A DNA stretch of 64,000 nucleotides from LMUY01 sp965198565 (GCA_965198565.1 OZ240665.1:1178001-1242000); one strand, 5' to 3'; positions 42,757 through 52,603 are shown, numbered from the stretch's first letter. Numbers and translations are program-made. Notes: generated by a model from the letters alone, not told the origin.

Positions 42757-43542
42757 CTAGAACAGCGACTCGATTCCGCCGTCGATGCTCAGCGCCTGGC
42801 CGGTGATGGTGGCGCCGAACGGGCTGGCGAGGTAGAGCGCCATGTTGGCGATGTCCTGCTGGGTGACGAAGCAGCGCAGGCTGACGGAGCTGACCGCAGT
42901 GGCGGTCTGCACATTGTCCCCGACCCCGCGGGACTCCGCCTTGGCCGCGATCATGCTGCGGACGCGCGGGCCGTCGACCAAGCCCGGCAGCAGGGCGTTG
43001 ACACGGATGCCGTCCCCGCCGAGTTCGATCGCCAAGGTGCGGGTGAAGCCGATCACCCCCCATTTCGCCGCCGAGTAGGGCGAGCGCAGCGGGAAGCCGA
43101 ACTTGCCCGCGGCGGAACTGAGGTTGATGATCGAACCGCCGCCGGCCTGCCGCAGCAGCGGAACCGCATGGCGCGCGCAATGGAACTGGCTGGCCAGGCA
43201 AACCTGCAGTGTCGCGTCCAGCTCCGCCGGGGTCACGGCGTCCACCGGCTTGGTCGGCCCGGCGATGCCGGCATTGTTCACCAGCACGTCCAGGCCGCCC
43301 AGCGTGGCGGCGGCGGCGGCGATGAAGCGCTCCATCGCCGCGGCGTCGCCGGCGTCGGCCAGCATCGCCGGGTGGGGGCAGCGAGCCAGCGCCGCGGCGT
43401 CCACGTCAGAGACGAACGGGGTGGCGCCGCACGCGGCGAAGCTGTCCGCGATGACGCGCCCGATGCCGCCGGCGCCGCCGGTGATGGCCACCCGCAGCGT
43501 GTCCAGGCGGAGGGGTAGGGGTTGTTGCGCGCCTTCAGTCAT
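42757..43542 (-). CDS. SDR-family oxidoreductase
   Basis: A 261-residue classical SDR: AITGGAGGIGRVIAD, VLVNNAGIAGPTKP, NLSSAAGKFGFP, YSAAKWGVIGFTRTL and TGQALSIDGGIESLF. It follows the fused TRAP permease gene after 45 bases on the same strand, so it belongs to that transcript. Confidence 0.88.
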   Translation of the reverse strand: MTEGAQQPLPLRLDTLRVAITGGAGGIGRVIADSFAACGATPFVSDVDAAALARCPHPAMLADAGDAAAMERFIAAAAATLGGLDVLVNNAGIAGPTKPVDAVTPAELDATLQVCLASQFHCARHAVPLLRQAGGGSIINLSSAAGKFGFPLRSPYSAAKWGVIGFTRTLAIELGGDGIRVNALLPGLVDGPRVRSMIAAKAESRGVGDNVQTATAVSSVSLRCFVTQQDIANMALYLASPFGATITGQALSIDGGIESLF

Positions 43543-43587
43543 TGTCTTCTCCCAGGGCGCCGCCGGCAGCGGCGCGGCCCCGTTGCC

Positions 43588-45456
43588 TCAGAGGAAGCCG
43601 GTGGAAATCCACGGAATCGCGGCAACCACCGCCAGGCCCGCCGCCAAGGCCACCAGGTAACCCCAGATCGATCGCATGCCGACATCCGGGCTCACTTGCG
43701 ATATCGCGCACGCGGCGTAGTAGCCGACGCCGAACGGCGGGGCGAACAGGCCCAACCCCATCGCCAGGACGACGACGATGGCATAATGGACCTCGTTGAT
43801 GCCGAATTGCCGGGCGATGGGGAACAGCAGCGGCCCGAACAGCACGATGGCGGGGATGCCTTCCAGCACGCTGCCCAGGACCACGAAGGCGGCGATGGAC
43901 ACGGCGAGGAACATGCCTTTGCCGCCGGGCAGGCCGGACATCGCGGCCGCAAGCTCCCGCGAGAAGCCGGACTGGGTGAGCGCCCAGGCCATGCCGGTGG
44001 CCGTCCCGATGATCAGCAGGATGGCGCCGGACAGGGCGGCGGTGTCCACCAGGGCCGGGCCGAGGCGTCGCCAGTTCAGCCCGCGGTAGACGATGCCGCC
44101 GACCACCAGGCAGTAGGCGATGCCGACGGTGGACACCTCGGTGGCGGTGGCGATGCCCTCGATCACGGCGCCACGGATCACGAAGGGCAGCACCAGGGCT
44201 GGCACGGCGACGATGAAGGCGCGGCCGATCTCGCCCCCGGTGGCGCGCTTGGCGGCCAGGACACCGCGATGGCGGTGGCGGAACCACACCACGACACACA
44301 ACACGAGGGCCAGCAGGGCGCTGGGCAGCAGGCCGCCGGTGAACAGGGCGGTGATGGACACGTTGGTGACCGAGCCGATGGTGATCAGCACCAGGCTGGG
44401 CGGCACGGTTTCGGTCTGCGCCCCCGTGGCGGCGAGCAGCGCCACCAGTTCGCCGGGCTGCGCCCCGCGGCGGCGCATCTCCGGGAACAGCACCGGGGCG
44501 ACCGCCGCCATGTCGGCCGCCTTGGCCCCGGACACGCCGCTGATGAGGTACATCGCGCCGACCAGCACGTAGCTAAGGCCGCCGCGGAAATGGCCGAGCA
44601 GGTTGGCCAGGAAGCGCACCATGGCCTGCGCCATGCCCGTCATTTCGAGCAGCGCCCCCAGGAACACGAACAGCGGCACGGCCAGCAGGATGAGCTGCGA
44701 CATGCCGCCGTCCATGCGCCCGATCACCACGCCGACCGGCATGCGCGTCGTCAGGTCGAGGTAGGCCACCGTGCTGAGGCCGAAGCAGAACGCGATCGGG
44801 ACGCCGAACAGCACCATCAAGGCGACGCCGCCGACGAAGAAGATCAGCAAATTGATGTTGCCGAGCGGCTGCAGCACGGGGGCGGCGAGCCACAGCGCGC
44901 CGGCGATGGCAGCCACGATGGCCGCGGCGGCGAGCAGCAGCTTCGGGCTGGTGGTGCGGACCGTTTGCAGCAGCACCGTCAGCAGCATCAGCCCGGCGCC
45001 CACCGGCAGGGCAGCCGCGCGCCACGAGTCCGGGATGCCCATGGCAGGGGACGTTATGAAGGACTGCTCCGCGGCATACTGGTAGCCCGGGCGCAGCACC
45101 GCCAGCAGGAAGGCGGCAGCGGCCAGCGCCGCCACGGCTTCCATCAGGGCGCGCGGCTGCGGCCGCAGCCTATTGACCACCGCCGTCATCCGCATGTGCT
45201 CGACCCGGCGGGAGGCGATCACCGCCCCCATCATGGCCAGCCATAAGAACAAGGCGGAGGCCAGTTCGTCGCTCCAGGTCAGCGGCGTGCGCAGGACGAC
45301 GCGGGAGAAAATGCCGGTGAACAGTATGACAATCTCCACCGCCACGAGGCAGCCGGAGATGATCGCCACCACGCGTCCGAGCAGCGCGTCCAATCGCGCG
45401 GCGGTGCGGCCGCCGACGGACGCCGTGTGGACGGCAGCAGCCGCGTTTACTGACAC
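43588..45456 (-). CDS. TRAP transporter fused permease DctQM
   Basis: A 622-residue membrane protein. Residues 1-200 form the small DctQ subunit (GIFSRVVLRTPLTWSDELA is its conserved core); residues 205-622 form the large DctM subunit with about 12 segments (LAVPLFVFLGALLEMTGMA, SGVSGAKAADMAAVAPVLFP, LGLFAPPFGVGYYAACAIS). Natural Q-M fusions are well known. It uses the Na+ or H+ gradient to import an organic acid delivered by DctP. Confidence 0.92.
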   Translation of the reverse strand: MSVNAAAAVHTASVGGRTAARLDALLGRVVAIISGCLVAVEIVILFTGIFSRVVLRTPLTWSDELASALFLWLAMMGAVIASRRVEHMRMTAVVNRLRPQPRALMEAVAALAAAAFLLAVLRPGYQYAAEQSFITSPAMGIPDSWRAAALPVGAGLMLLTVLLQTVRTTSPKLLLAAAAIVAAIAGALWLAAPVLQPLGNINLLIFFVGGVALMVLFGVPIAFCFGLSTVAYLDLTTRMPVGVVIGRMDGGMSQLILLAVPLFVFLGALLEMTGMAQAMVRFLANLLGHFRGGLSYVLVGAMYLISGVSGAKAADMAAVAPVLFPEMRRRGAQPGELVALLAATGAQTETVPPSLVLITIGSVTNVSITALFTGGLLPSALLALVLCVVVWFRHRHRGVLAAKRATGGEIGRAFIVAVPALVLPFVIRGAVIEGIATATEVSTVGIAYCLVVGGIVYRGLNWRRLGPALVDTAALSGAILLIIGTATGMAWALTQSGFSRELAAAMSGLPGGKGMFLAVSIAAFVVLGSVLEGIPAIVLFGPLLFPIARQFGINEVHYAIVVVLAMGLGLFAPPFGVGYYAACAISQVSPDVGMRSIWGYLVALAAGLAVVAAIPWISTGFL

Positions 45457-45541
45457 GTCAGCTCCGGGCGCCGGCGAAGGTGGACAGTGCGATGCTGAAC
45501 AATTGCGTTCATTCCTCTAGACCCTCGCCAGGTCCTGCTCG

Positions 45542-45600
45542 TGAATTGTTTTAGAGCCGATTGTCTTGGCCGCCCTGGGATACCAGTCTAAAATGGTTCA
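45542..45600. promoter_or_regulatory. Widely spaced inverted repeat in the divergent TRAP/thiolase promoter region
   Basis: TGAATTGTTTTAGA at 45542-45555 and the reverse complement of TGAACCATTTTAGA at 45587-45600 match at 11 of 14 bases, with TTTTAGA shared exactly. They lie in the 169-base gap between the divergent TRAP permease and thiolase genes. MarR-type regulators bind such sites, and a marR gene ends the thiolase transcript region; the link is inferred. Confidence 0.45.
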
Positions 45601-45625
45601 GTAGGTTTAGCAAATAGGTGCGTCC

Positions 45626-46837
45626 ATGATAGAATTGGCTCGGACTCAAGAGCGGCAACAGAACCAGGGGCGGCAGGCGAACATAGTCGGGTGGGCGCAC
45701 ACGCCGTTCGGCAAGCTCGACGCGCCGGACGTGGAGGCGCTGATGGCGCAGGTCACCCGGGCGGCGCTGGACCACGCGGGGGTGGCAGTGGAGGACGTGG
45801 ATACCGTGGCCGTCGGCGTCTACAACAACGGCTTCTCGCGCCAGGGCTTCGAGGGTGCGCTCGCCGCGCTGGGCGAGCCGGGGCTGACCTACGTGCCCGC
45901 GGTGCATGTGGAGAATGCCTGCGCCACCGGTTCGGCGGCGATCTACTCGGCGGCCAACGCCATCGAAAGCGGCCAAGCGCGGATCGCGCTGGTGATCGGC
46001 GCCGAGAAAATGACGGCGCTGCCCACCGCGGCGGTGGGCGAGAACCTGCTGACCGGGTGCTACCGCAAGGAGGAGGACCAGGTGGAAGGCGGGTTCGCCG
46101 GCATTTTCGGCCGCCTCGCCGAGACCTACTTCCAGCGCTATGGCGATAAGAGCGCGGAGCTTGCGCGCATCGCGGCCAAGAACCATCGCAACGGCGTCTG
46201 CAACCCTTGGGCGCAGATGCGGCGGGACCTGGGCTTCGAGTTCTGCAACACCATCTCGGCGAAGAACCCCTACGTGGCCGGCCCGCTGCGCCGCACCGAC
46301 TGCTCCCTGGTGTCGGACGGGGCTGCTGCCATCGTGCTGGCAGACGACGAAACCGCCGCGACGCTGCAGCGCGCCATCCGGTTCCGCGCCCGCCGCCAGG
46401 TCAACGACATCATGCCATTGTCGCGGCGAGACCCGATCGCGTTCGAGGGCGCGCGCCGGGCCTGGAGCAAGGCCCGCGAGGAGGCTGGGGTGACGCTGGA
46501 CGACCTGTCGTTGGTCGAGACGCATGACTGCTTCACCATGGCCGAGCTGCTGGAATACGAGGCGATGGGGCTGGCCGAGCCCGGGCAGGGCTTCCGGGTG
46601 GTGCAAGAGGGCATCGCCGAAAAGGGCGGCCGGCTGCCGATCAACCCGTCCGGCGGCCTGAAGTCGAAAGGCCACCCGATCGGCGCCACGGGGGTGTCGA
46701 TGCACGTGATGGCGTCCTTGCAACTGATGAACGAGGCCGGCGACATGCAAATCCCCGGGGCCACGCTGGCTGGCGTGTTCAACATGGGCGGCGCCGCGGT
46801 GGCGAACTACGTCTCCATCCTGGAACGCGTGCGGTGA
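45626..46837 (+). CDS. Thiolase family protein (acetyl-CoA acetyltransferase-like)
   Basis: A 403-residue thiolase-fold enzyme. The nucleophile is Cys99 in VENACATGSAAIYSA; the second-half residues are HDC (300-302) and GHP (349-351) in GGLKSKGHPIGATG. This is the SCP2-thiolase-like subgroup, with HDCF in place of the usual Cys-His arrangement, often found with acyl-CoA ligases acting on ring- or sterol-derived acids. It overlaps the ligase gene. Confidence 0.88.
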   Translation: MIELARTQERQQNQGRQANIVGWAHTPFGKLDAPDVEALMAQVTRAALDHAGVAVEDVDTVAVGVYNNGFSRQGFEGALAALGEPGLTYVPAVHVENACATGSAAIYSAANAIESGQARIALVIGAEKMTALPTAAVGENLLTGCYRKEEDQVEGGFAGIFGRLAETYFQRYGDKSAELARIAAKNHRNGVCNPWAQMRRDLGFEFCNTISAKNPYVAGPLRRTDCSLVSDGAAAIVLADDETAATLQRAIRFRARRQVNDIMPLSRRDPIAFEGARRAWSKAREEAGVTLDDLSLVETHDCFTMAELLEYEAMGLAEPGQGFRVVQEGIAEKGGRLPINPSGGLKSKGHPIGATGVSMHVMASLQLMNEAGDMQIPGATLAGVFNMGGAAVANYVSILERVR

Positions 46838-48459
46838 TGGCCGGCTGTGCGGGCCTGCCGGTATCCCGGCGGGTGATGAACCTGTCGCACTTCGTCACCC
46901 AGTCCGCCCGGCGGTTTCCGGCCCGCCCGGCGCTGATCTGGCGCGACCGGCAGTGGAACTGGGCAGAGTTCGAGGCACGCGTGTCGGCGATGGCCGCCGT
47001 GCTCGCCGACCACGGCATCGAACCGGGCGACCGGGTGCTGGTGCAGTCCAAGAACAGCAACCTGATGCTGGAGTCGATGTGGGCGTGCTTCCGCATCGGA
47101 GCGGTGTGGGTGCCGACCAACTTCCGCCTGCTGCCGGACGACGTGGCTTACCTCGCGAACGCGTCCGGCGCGCGTGCGCTGCTGTGCGGCGGCGAGTTCC
47201 CCGAGCACGCTGCTTGCGTGCAGGAAGCGCTGCCGGATTTGGCGTTGCTGGCCCGCATGGGCCCGGGCCCGCTCGACGCGCCCGACCTCGACGACCTGGT
47301 GGCCGCCCGGATGGGTGTGGACACCCCATGTGTCGCGGTCGATTACGACCATCCGTGCTGGTTCATCTCCACCTCCGGCACCACCGGGCGGCCGAAGCTT
47401 GCCGTGCTGACGCATGGGCACATGGCGTTCATCATCACCAACCACCTGGCGGAGCTGATGCCCGGCACCACCGAGCAGGATTGCTGCCTGGTGGTGGCCC
47501 CGCTGTCGCACGGCGCCGGCAACCACGGGCTGACCCAGGTGGCGCGCGGGGCAACCACGGTGCTGCTGCCGAGCGACCGCTTCGACCCGGCGGAGGTTTG
47601 GCGCCTGGTGGCCGAGCACCGGGTGACCAACATGTTCACCGTGCCCACCATCATCAAGCTGCTGGTGGAACACCCCTCGGTCGACGAGGCGGACCACAGC
47701 TCGCTGCGCTGGGTGGTGTATGCCGGGGCGCCGATGTACCGGGCCGACCAGAAGCGGGCGCTGGAGAAACTGGGGCCGGTGCTGGTGCAGTATTTTGGCC
47801 TCAGCGAGGTGACGGGCTGCATCACCGTGCTGCCCGCCGCCCTGCACGTGAGCAAGGATGGGCCAGACGCCCGCGCGGGAACCTGCGGCGTGGCGCGGGT
47901 GGGAGTCGATATCCAAATCCAGGACAGCAGCACCGGCGCGCCGCTTGCCGCCGGCGTGACGGGGGAGATTTGCTGCGCCGGTCCGGCGGTGTTCGCCGGG
48001 TATTTCGACAACCCGCAAGCGAACGCGAAGGCGTTTCGCGACGGCTGGTTCATCACCGGCGATCTGGGCCACCTGGATGCCGAGGGCTTCCTCTACATCA
48101 CCGGCCGGGCCTCGGACATGTATATCTCGGGCGGCTCCAACGTTTACCCGCGCGAGATCGAGGAAGTGCTTTTGACCCATCCGGAGATCCTGGAAGTTGC
48201 GGTGCTCGGCGTGCCGGATCTTGTGTGGGGCGAAATCGGCGTCGCTGTCGCGGTGCTGCGGCCGGAGGGAACCCTGGACGAGGCCGGGCTGCTGTCATGG
48301 CTGGAGGGCCGGGTGGCCCGCTACAAGCAGCCCCGCCGGGCTTTCTTCCTGCCGGACTTGCCGAAATCTGGTTACGGCAAGGTAACCAAACTGACGATCC
48401 GGCAGGAGCTGATCTCCCGAGGCTGGGTAGCGGCGCCCTTGGTCAAGGTTGGCGCCTGA
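46837..48459 (+). CDS. AMP-dependent acyl-CoA synthetase (FadD-like)
   Basis: A 540-residue adenylate-forming ligase. The P-loop is ISTSGTTGRPKLAVLTHG; YFGLSEVTG is the A5 motif; the A7/A8 hinge is GWFITGDLGHLDAEGFLYIT followed by GRASDMYISGG; the catalytic Lys lies in PKSGYGKVTK near the C-terminus. It would activate the imported acid as a CoA ester. The ATG at 46837 shares its A with the thiolase TGA; MNLSHF at 46876 is an alternative start. Confidence 0.9.
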   Translation: MAGCAGLPVSRRVMNLSHFVTQSARRFPARPALIWRDRQWNWAEFEARVSAMAAVLADHGIEPGDRVLVQSKNSNLMLESMWACFRIGAVWVPTNFRLLPDDVAYLANASGARALLCGGEFPEHAACVQEALPDLALLARMGPGPLDAPDLDDLVAARMGVDTPCVAVDYDHPCWFISTSGTTGRPKLAVLTHGHMAFIITNHLAELMPGTTEQDCCLVVAPLSHGAGNHGLTQVARGATTVLLPSDRFDPAEVWRLVAEHRVTNMFTVPTIIKLLVEHPSVDEADHSSLRWVVYAGAPMYRADQKRALEKLGPVLVQYFGLSEVTGCITVLPAALHVSKDGPDARAGTCGVARVGVDIQIQDSSTGAPLAAGVTGEICCAGPAVFAGYFDNPQANAKAFRDGWFITGDLGHLDAEGFLYITGRASDMYISGGSNVYPREIEEVLLTHPEILEVAVLGVPDLVWGEIGVAVAVLRPEGTLDEAGLLSWLEGRVARYKQPRRAFFLPDLPKSGYGKVTKLTIRQELISRGWVAAPLVKVGA

Positions 48460-48477
48460 AGCACGCCGCCGGATCGG

Positions 48478-48951
48478 CTATGCCGCATCCCGCAACTTCG
48501 CCAGCGTCAGCAACGCGGCCCGAAGCTGGCTATAGGCTTCGTCGCCGAGGCGGGTGGCCAAGTCCCGCTCGATGGTGCGCTGGATCCGCCGGATCTGGCG
48601 CATAAGGTGCAACCCCCGCGGGGAGAACCGAACCATGCGCGCACGGGCGTCGTCGCTGCTTTGTTCGACGGTCAACAGGTCAAGGTCCAGGCACGCCCGA
48701 ACCAGGCTCGTGATGGCGGGCTTGGTAAGGTTGGCGCGGCTGGCCAGGTCGGACATCCGTGTGCCATCCGCATCGAGGTGGCGCAGCAGGTTGAAGTGCG
48801 TGTTGCGGATGCCCGGAAAGCCGGCGGGTATGAGGGATTTCAGCAGCTCGGCGTTGTAGAGTTCATACCCCTCATACAATAGGCGGCCGGTGTTAAGCCT
48901 TCGCCAGTCCCGCGTGAAATCGGTTGCCTGGGAACGTCTAGCTTTCCTCAC
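48478..48951 (-). CDS. MarR-family transcriptional regulator
   Basis: A 157-residue winged-helix regulator: NTHFNLLRHLDADGTRMSDL, ASRANLTKPAITSLVRACLD, and the wing with SSDDARARMVRFSPRG. It faces the ligase gene (stops 18 bases apart) and starts within the 3' end of a decayed gene. It is the likely local regulator of the acid-degradation cluster. Confidence 0.88.
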   Translation of the reverse strand: MRKARRSQATDFTRDWRRLNTGRLLYEGYELYNAELLKSLIPAGFPGIRNTHFNLLRHLDADGTRMSDLASRANLTKPAITSLVRACLDLDLLTVEQSSDDARARMVRFSPRGLHLMRQIRRIQRTIERDLATRLGDEAYSQLRAALLTLAKLRDAA

Positions 48952-49606
48952 GCCGGCCTGAGCGCGTTGATGAAGGTGCGAAGCATCATGCGTACGCGGG
49001 CGCCCTGTTCGTGCGCTGTGTCGCTGGGATGGGACGGCACGCCATCCTGATAGCAGGAGCGCGCGTCACCGACTCGGGCACTGTCGGCCGAGACCGTGGC
49101 GGCTATCACGGCCGCGCCGTCCAGCGCCGCCAGGCGGCTGTAGCCCGAACCTTCCATGACGCCTCCGGCGTCATGGAAGAAGGCGGTGAACACCCCGGGA
49201 AAAACCACCTTGTCCGGCCTGTCCCTCACCAGGGCGCAATGGGAGGCGGTCACAACGATCTGCCCAGCATCCTCTGGCCGGAACAGCGACGCGGAGTCGA
49301 TGCCGATGACCAAACGTCCTGCGTCATCCTGGTTGATGACGAACCGAGATTCCAGCAGCCGCGGCACCGGCCTGGTCGGTTGCGCACAAACCGCGTCCGT
49401 AGCGAACAGTCCTGCACGGTTTGACTTGGCGCGCAGCCCAGCACAGCCGCCGTCTGGTTGACCCCACTGGTCACTCCCGTCGCCAGCATGTTCGCCGCGT
49501 CGGCAACGTTCCAAGACTGCGAATCGCGGTGGATCATCGGGCGCACGCCATCATTCGCCGCGCACCAGCCGGCATCGACGCCACCATGCGATCCGGCGGC
49601 GACCAC
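48948..49606 (-). pseudogene. Decayed two-domain gene of unrecognised family
   Basis: Two related halves can be read in different frames. The first half (frame open 49250-49606) reads GSHGGVDAGWCAANDGVRPM and ANMLATGVTSGVNQTAAVLG; the second (frame ending 48948) reads VVTASHCALVRDRPDKVVFP, GVFTAFFHDAGG, SADSARVGDARSCYQDGV. Both share a pattern of SHxx, HDAG or HRD, and GDAxxxxxxGVxS. The frame changes near 49400, and the first half seems internally deleted. I do not recognise the family. Its stop overlaps the marR start. Confidence 0.4.
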
Positions 49607-50269
49607 CTTCCCCGATGCGCCGGCGGTATCTTGGTGATGGTATCTGTGGTGTGGATCGCCAAGCCCTCAGGATATTCCGCGCCGACTGCCAAGAAATTCC
49701 CTCCATACACGTTTAGCGTCCAGACTTCTTTGAGCGACTTGCGCCTGTCAAGTAGCCGAGAAACCGGATGCTCGGGCGCGCCTGAACGCGCACTGCTTTG
49801 GTCCTAACGATTTTTGGGGGTTAGAGATGACCAAGGCTCAGCTACCGGAGCCTGCAATCCCCATCCCGAGCACGCTGGCGGCTGCGCTCTATCGCCAACG
49901 CCCGCTTGCCGAAGCGCTGGACCGTGCCTGTCTCGCAGCCGGCCTTGCATGCACGGAGCCGGGCAGTCAGCAAAACCTGCACTGGTCGGACGAGATCGAC
50001 GCTTCTCGGGGATAAAGATCGCGCAGACGTTGCGACCGCTTGGCTACAACGCCACGCCAATCGCGTCGATCTGGACCTTGGCAGACGCCACCGGTCCCGG
50101 CCCGTGGATCGCCACCGCCTCGAAGGCGAAGCCGGGTTCCGGCACCAGCACCTGGTGTGGATAGGCGTGGAATAGGGATCCCGTTAGCGGGGTGATCGGC
50201 GTCCAAACGGGACCCCTCTGACGTTGGGGTTCACCTTGGCTCTCGTGTTTGCACGGGAGCCCGTTTGGG
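49607..50269. other. Unassigned stretch
   Basis: No convincing gene. A 62-codon frame at 49827-50015 (MTKAQLPEPAIPIPS) has similar composition to real genes and could continue after a frameshift into SGIKIAQTLRPLGYNATPI in another frame, so it may be another decayed gene. Its context among IS remnants supports decay; I assign no function. Confidence 0.4.
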
Positions 50270-51370
50270 ATGTTGGTGGTGGAGACGATTGCGCGGATCC
50301 GCCGTGCCCATTTGGTCCAAGGCAAATCGATCAAGGCGATCTGCCGTGAGCTGCGGGTTTCACGCAAAGTCGTTCGCAAGGTTCTTCGGTCGGAGGCGAC
50401 GGAGTTCCATTACGAGCGCGAGCAGCAGCCGATGCCGCGGCTGGGCGCGTGGCGCGATGAGCTGGACAAGCTGCTTGCGGCCAACGAGGCGAGGCCCAGC
50501 CGCGAGCGGCTGACGCTGATCCGGGTGTTTGAGGCGCTGCGCGGGTCGGGTTACGAGGGCGGCTACGACGCGGTGCGCCGGTATGCTCGGACATGGCGGC
50601 GCGACCAGGTGTCGGCGTCGGCAGCGGCGTATGTGCCGCTTAGCTTCGCGCCCGGCGAGGCGTATCAGTTTGACTGCAGCTACGAGATCGTGCTGATCGG
50701 CGGCACGACCGTCACGGTCAAGGTGGCGCACCTGCGGCTGTGTCACAGCCGGATGCTGTTCGTGCGGGCGTATCCGCGCGAGACGCAGAAGATGGTGTTC
50801 GACGCGCACGACCGGGCGTTCGCGTTCTTCAAGGGCGCCTGCACGCGCGGGATCTACGACAACCTCAAGGCGGCGTCGACGCAATCTTGGTCGGCCGCGA
50901 GCGGCCTATAATCGCCGGTTGCTCCAGATGTGCAGCCACTACCTGGTCGATCCCGTGGCCTGCACCCGGCGTCGGGCTGGGAGAAGGGCCAAGTGGAGAA
51001 CCAGGTCGGGCTGGTGCGGGAGCGGTTCTTCTCGCCGCGGCTGCGGGTCAAGAGCGACGACGAGCTGAACGCCTGGCTGCTGGACCAGTGCGTCGCCTAC
51101 GCCCGGGCGCACCGCCATCCCGAGCTGCGCGACCAGACGGTGTGGTCGGTGTTCGAGGCCGAGCGGCCCAGCCTGGTGCCGTATGTCGGCCGCTTTGATG
51201 GCTTCCACGCTGTGACAGCGTCGGTGTCCAAGACGTGCCTCATATGCGGTTCGACAACAATCGCTACTCGGTCTCGGCGCATGCGGTCGGGCGCCCGGTC
51301 GAGGTCCGCGCCTATGCCGAGCGGATCGAGCTGCGCCAGGGCGGCAAGATCGTCGGCTCTGGTGGGCATC
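50270..51370 (+). pseudogene. istA: IS21 transposase IstA with at least two frameshifts
   Basis: The start MLVVETIARIRRAHLVQGKS, the helix-turn-helix ICRELRVSRKVVRKVLRSEA and catalytic blocks FAPGEAYQFDCSYE and CTRGIYDNLKAAS are clear. The frame breaks near 50880 and resumes as ASGWEKGQVENQVGLVRERF, then breaks again near 51240 and resumes as RFDNNRYSVSAHAVGRPVEV. Similarity ends near 51370 and no istB follows. The truncated istB at 39.1 kb is a different, distant piece. Confidence 0.82.
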
Positions 51371-51419
51371 GCCAAAGAGATCATCAAGCAGAACATCGCC
51401 AAGCTGACAGGGAGCGGCC

Positions 51420-51535
51420 TTGACCTCTGACCTTGCCCCCGTCACCGCGCCCTTGCCGGTTCCTGCTCTTATCCCCGCTGCCGGCGATCGGGCGAGCATG
51501 CGCTTCCTGGAGTTCTTCGCGGGCAGCATCGCATT
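51420..51535 (+). pseudogene. Tyrosine recombinase, N-terminal scrap
   Basis: The frame reads LPVPALIPAAGDRASMRFLE, FFAGSIAF, similar to the opening of XerD-like integrases (IAAAGDRAxxRFLEFF), and then loses similarity. About 38 residues remain, so this rests on one motif. It fits the surrounding decayed mobile DNA. Confidence 0.45.
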
Positions 51536-51663
51536 TATATCTCTTCAAAGTATCATACTGTACGGGCTCGGCGAGGCAGTCGCGCCGAACCACGCCGACG
51601 CCCGGCGGTGGCGTCGGAGAAAGATGCCGGTCTGATTACTCCGTTCGCCGTTGAGGAGTGGTC

Positions 51664-52427
51664 ATGACAAAATATGAACATCTGTTGAGTGAGCATTGGC
51701 CAGTTGCAGACTTGCCCGATGCAGATCGCATTCAATGGATCCGCGCGGAGCGCTGGATCAATCACCCGAACGCTGAAATGGCATTGGCGGGCATGAGTGA
51801 TCTTCTCACCTACCCTCATCAGTGCAATCGCAAGCCTTGCCTTTTGATCCATGGTCGGACGGGTATGGGCAAGACAATGATCCTGAAGAAGTTCCATCGG
51901 GACCATCCGCGGATGCCGCTCCAAGAGTGGGAACGATCCAGGTCCCGGTCGTCCTGATGCAGTTACCGCCCGAGTCGAACGGGGTGTCCTTCTATGAGGA
52001 GCTTCTCGGTGCCATGGGCCTGCCTTTGGTTGGAGCGGTCAGCCGGACCCGCGCACGCCGCATGGCACGCGAGGCGCTCAGCATCATCGGGGCCAGGATC
52101 CTCATCATCAATGAAATCCATGCCCTTCTGGTCGGTGGCGACCGTCAGCAACGCATATTCCTCAACGTGATCCGCTTGCTGGCCAATGATCTGGAGATGC
52201 CGCTCGTATGCGCCGGAACATCGGAGGCCCGGCGAGCGCTGATGACGGACAATGGATTAGCAGACCCCTTTGAATCCGTGGAGCTTCCTCGCTGGACAAA
52301 CGGTTTGGAATTCCGTCGCCTGCTGGCAAGTTTCGCTGCGGTTCTGCCGTTGCGTCAGCCACCGGATTTGGATCAGGAGAAAATTTGCACAGCGATCTGC
52401 GGCATTCAGACAGAAAAAGTTGTATAA
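51664..52427 (+). pseudogene. tniB: TniB-like transposition ATPase, frameshifted and truncated
   Basis: GAGGAG precedes the ATG at 51664. The first frame encodes ADRIQWIRAERWINHPNAEM, Walker A LIHGRTGMGKTMILKKFHRD. Near 51930 the frame shifts, and the rest reads VPVVLMQLPPESNGVSFYEE, Walker B ARILIINEIHALLVG, FLNVIRLLANDLEMPLVCAG, ELPRWTNGLEFRRLLASFAA (shown in parts). Relatives extend about 40 residues further. TniB is the ATPase of Tn5053/Tn402-like and related transposons; no TniA or TniQ is seen nearby. Confidence 0.8.
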
Positions 52428-52603
52428 CGATGTTGGCTAATGTGCAACGCTTGCAGTCGATCTCTCGGTTTTATGGCTTTCGCCCATTCTGGCTAATGAG
52501 CTGAGCCGCGAAGTGGCATGAAATCGGCCGTTTTCTCTCCCCCCCTTTGACCGACTGGGCACATCAAGAGTGCTTCGAGCCTATCGAACGTCGGAGAACC
52601 GCC

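Noticed and set aside
43522..45246. A 574-codon plus-strand frame opposite the TRAP permease
   Set aside because: Very rich in His, Gln and Asp, the usual antisense reading of a membrane protein gene; no domain.
39129..51370. One composite IS21 island bounded by istB (39.1 kb) and istA (50.3 kb)
   Set aside because: In IS21 istA precedes istB within about 2 kb in the same operon; the two are broken, in unrelated contexts and in an order that does not make an element.
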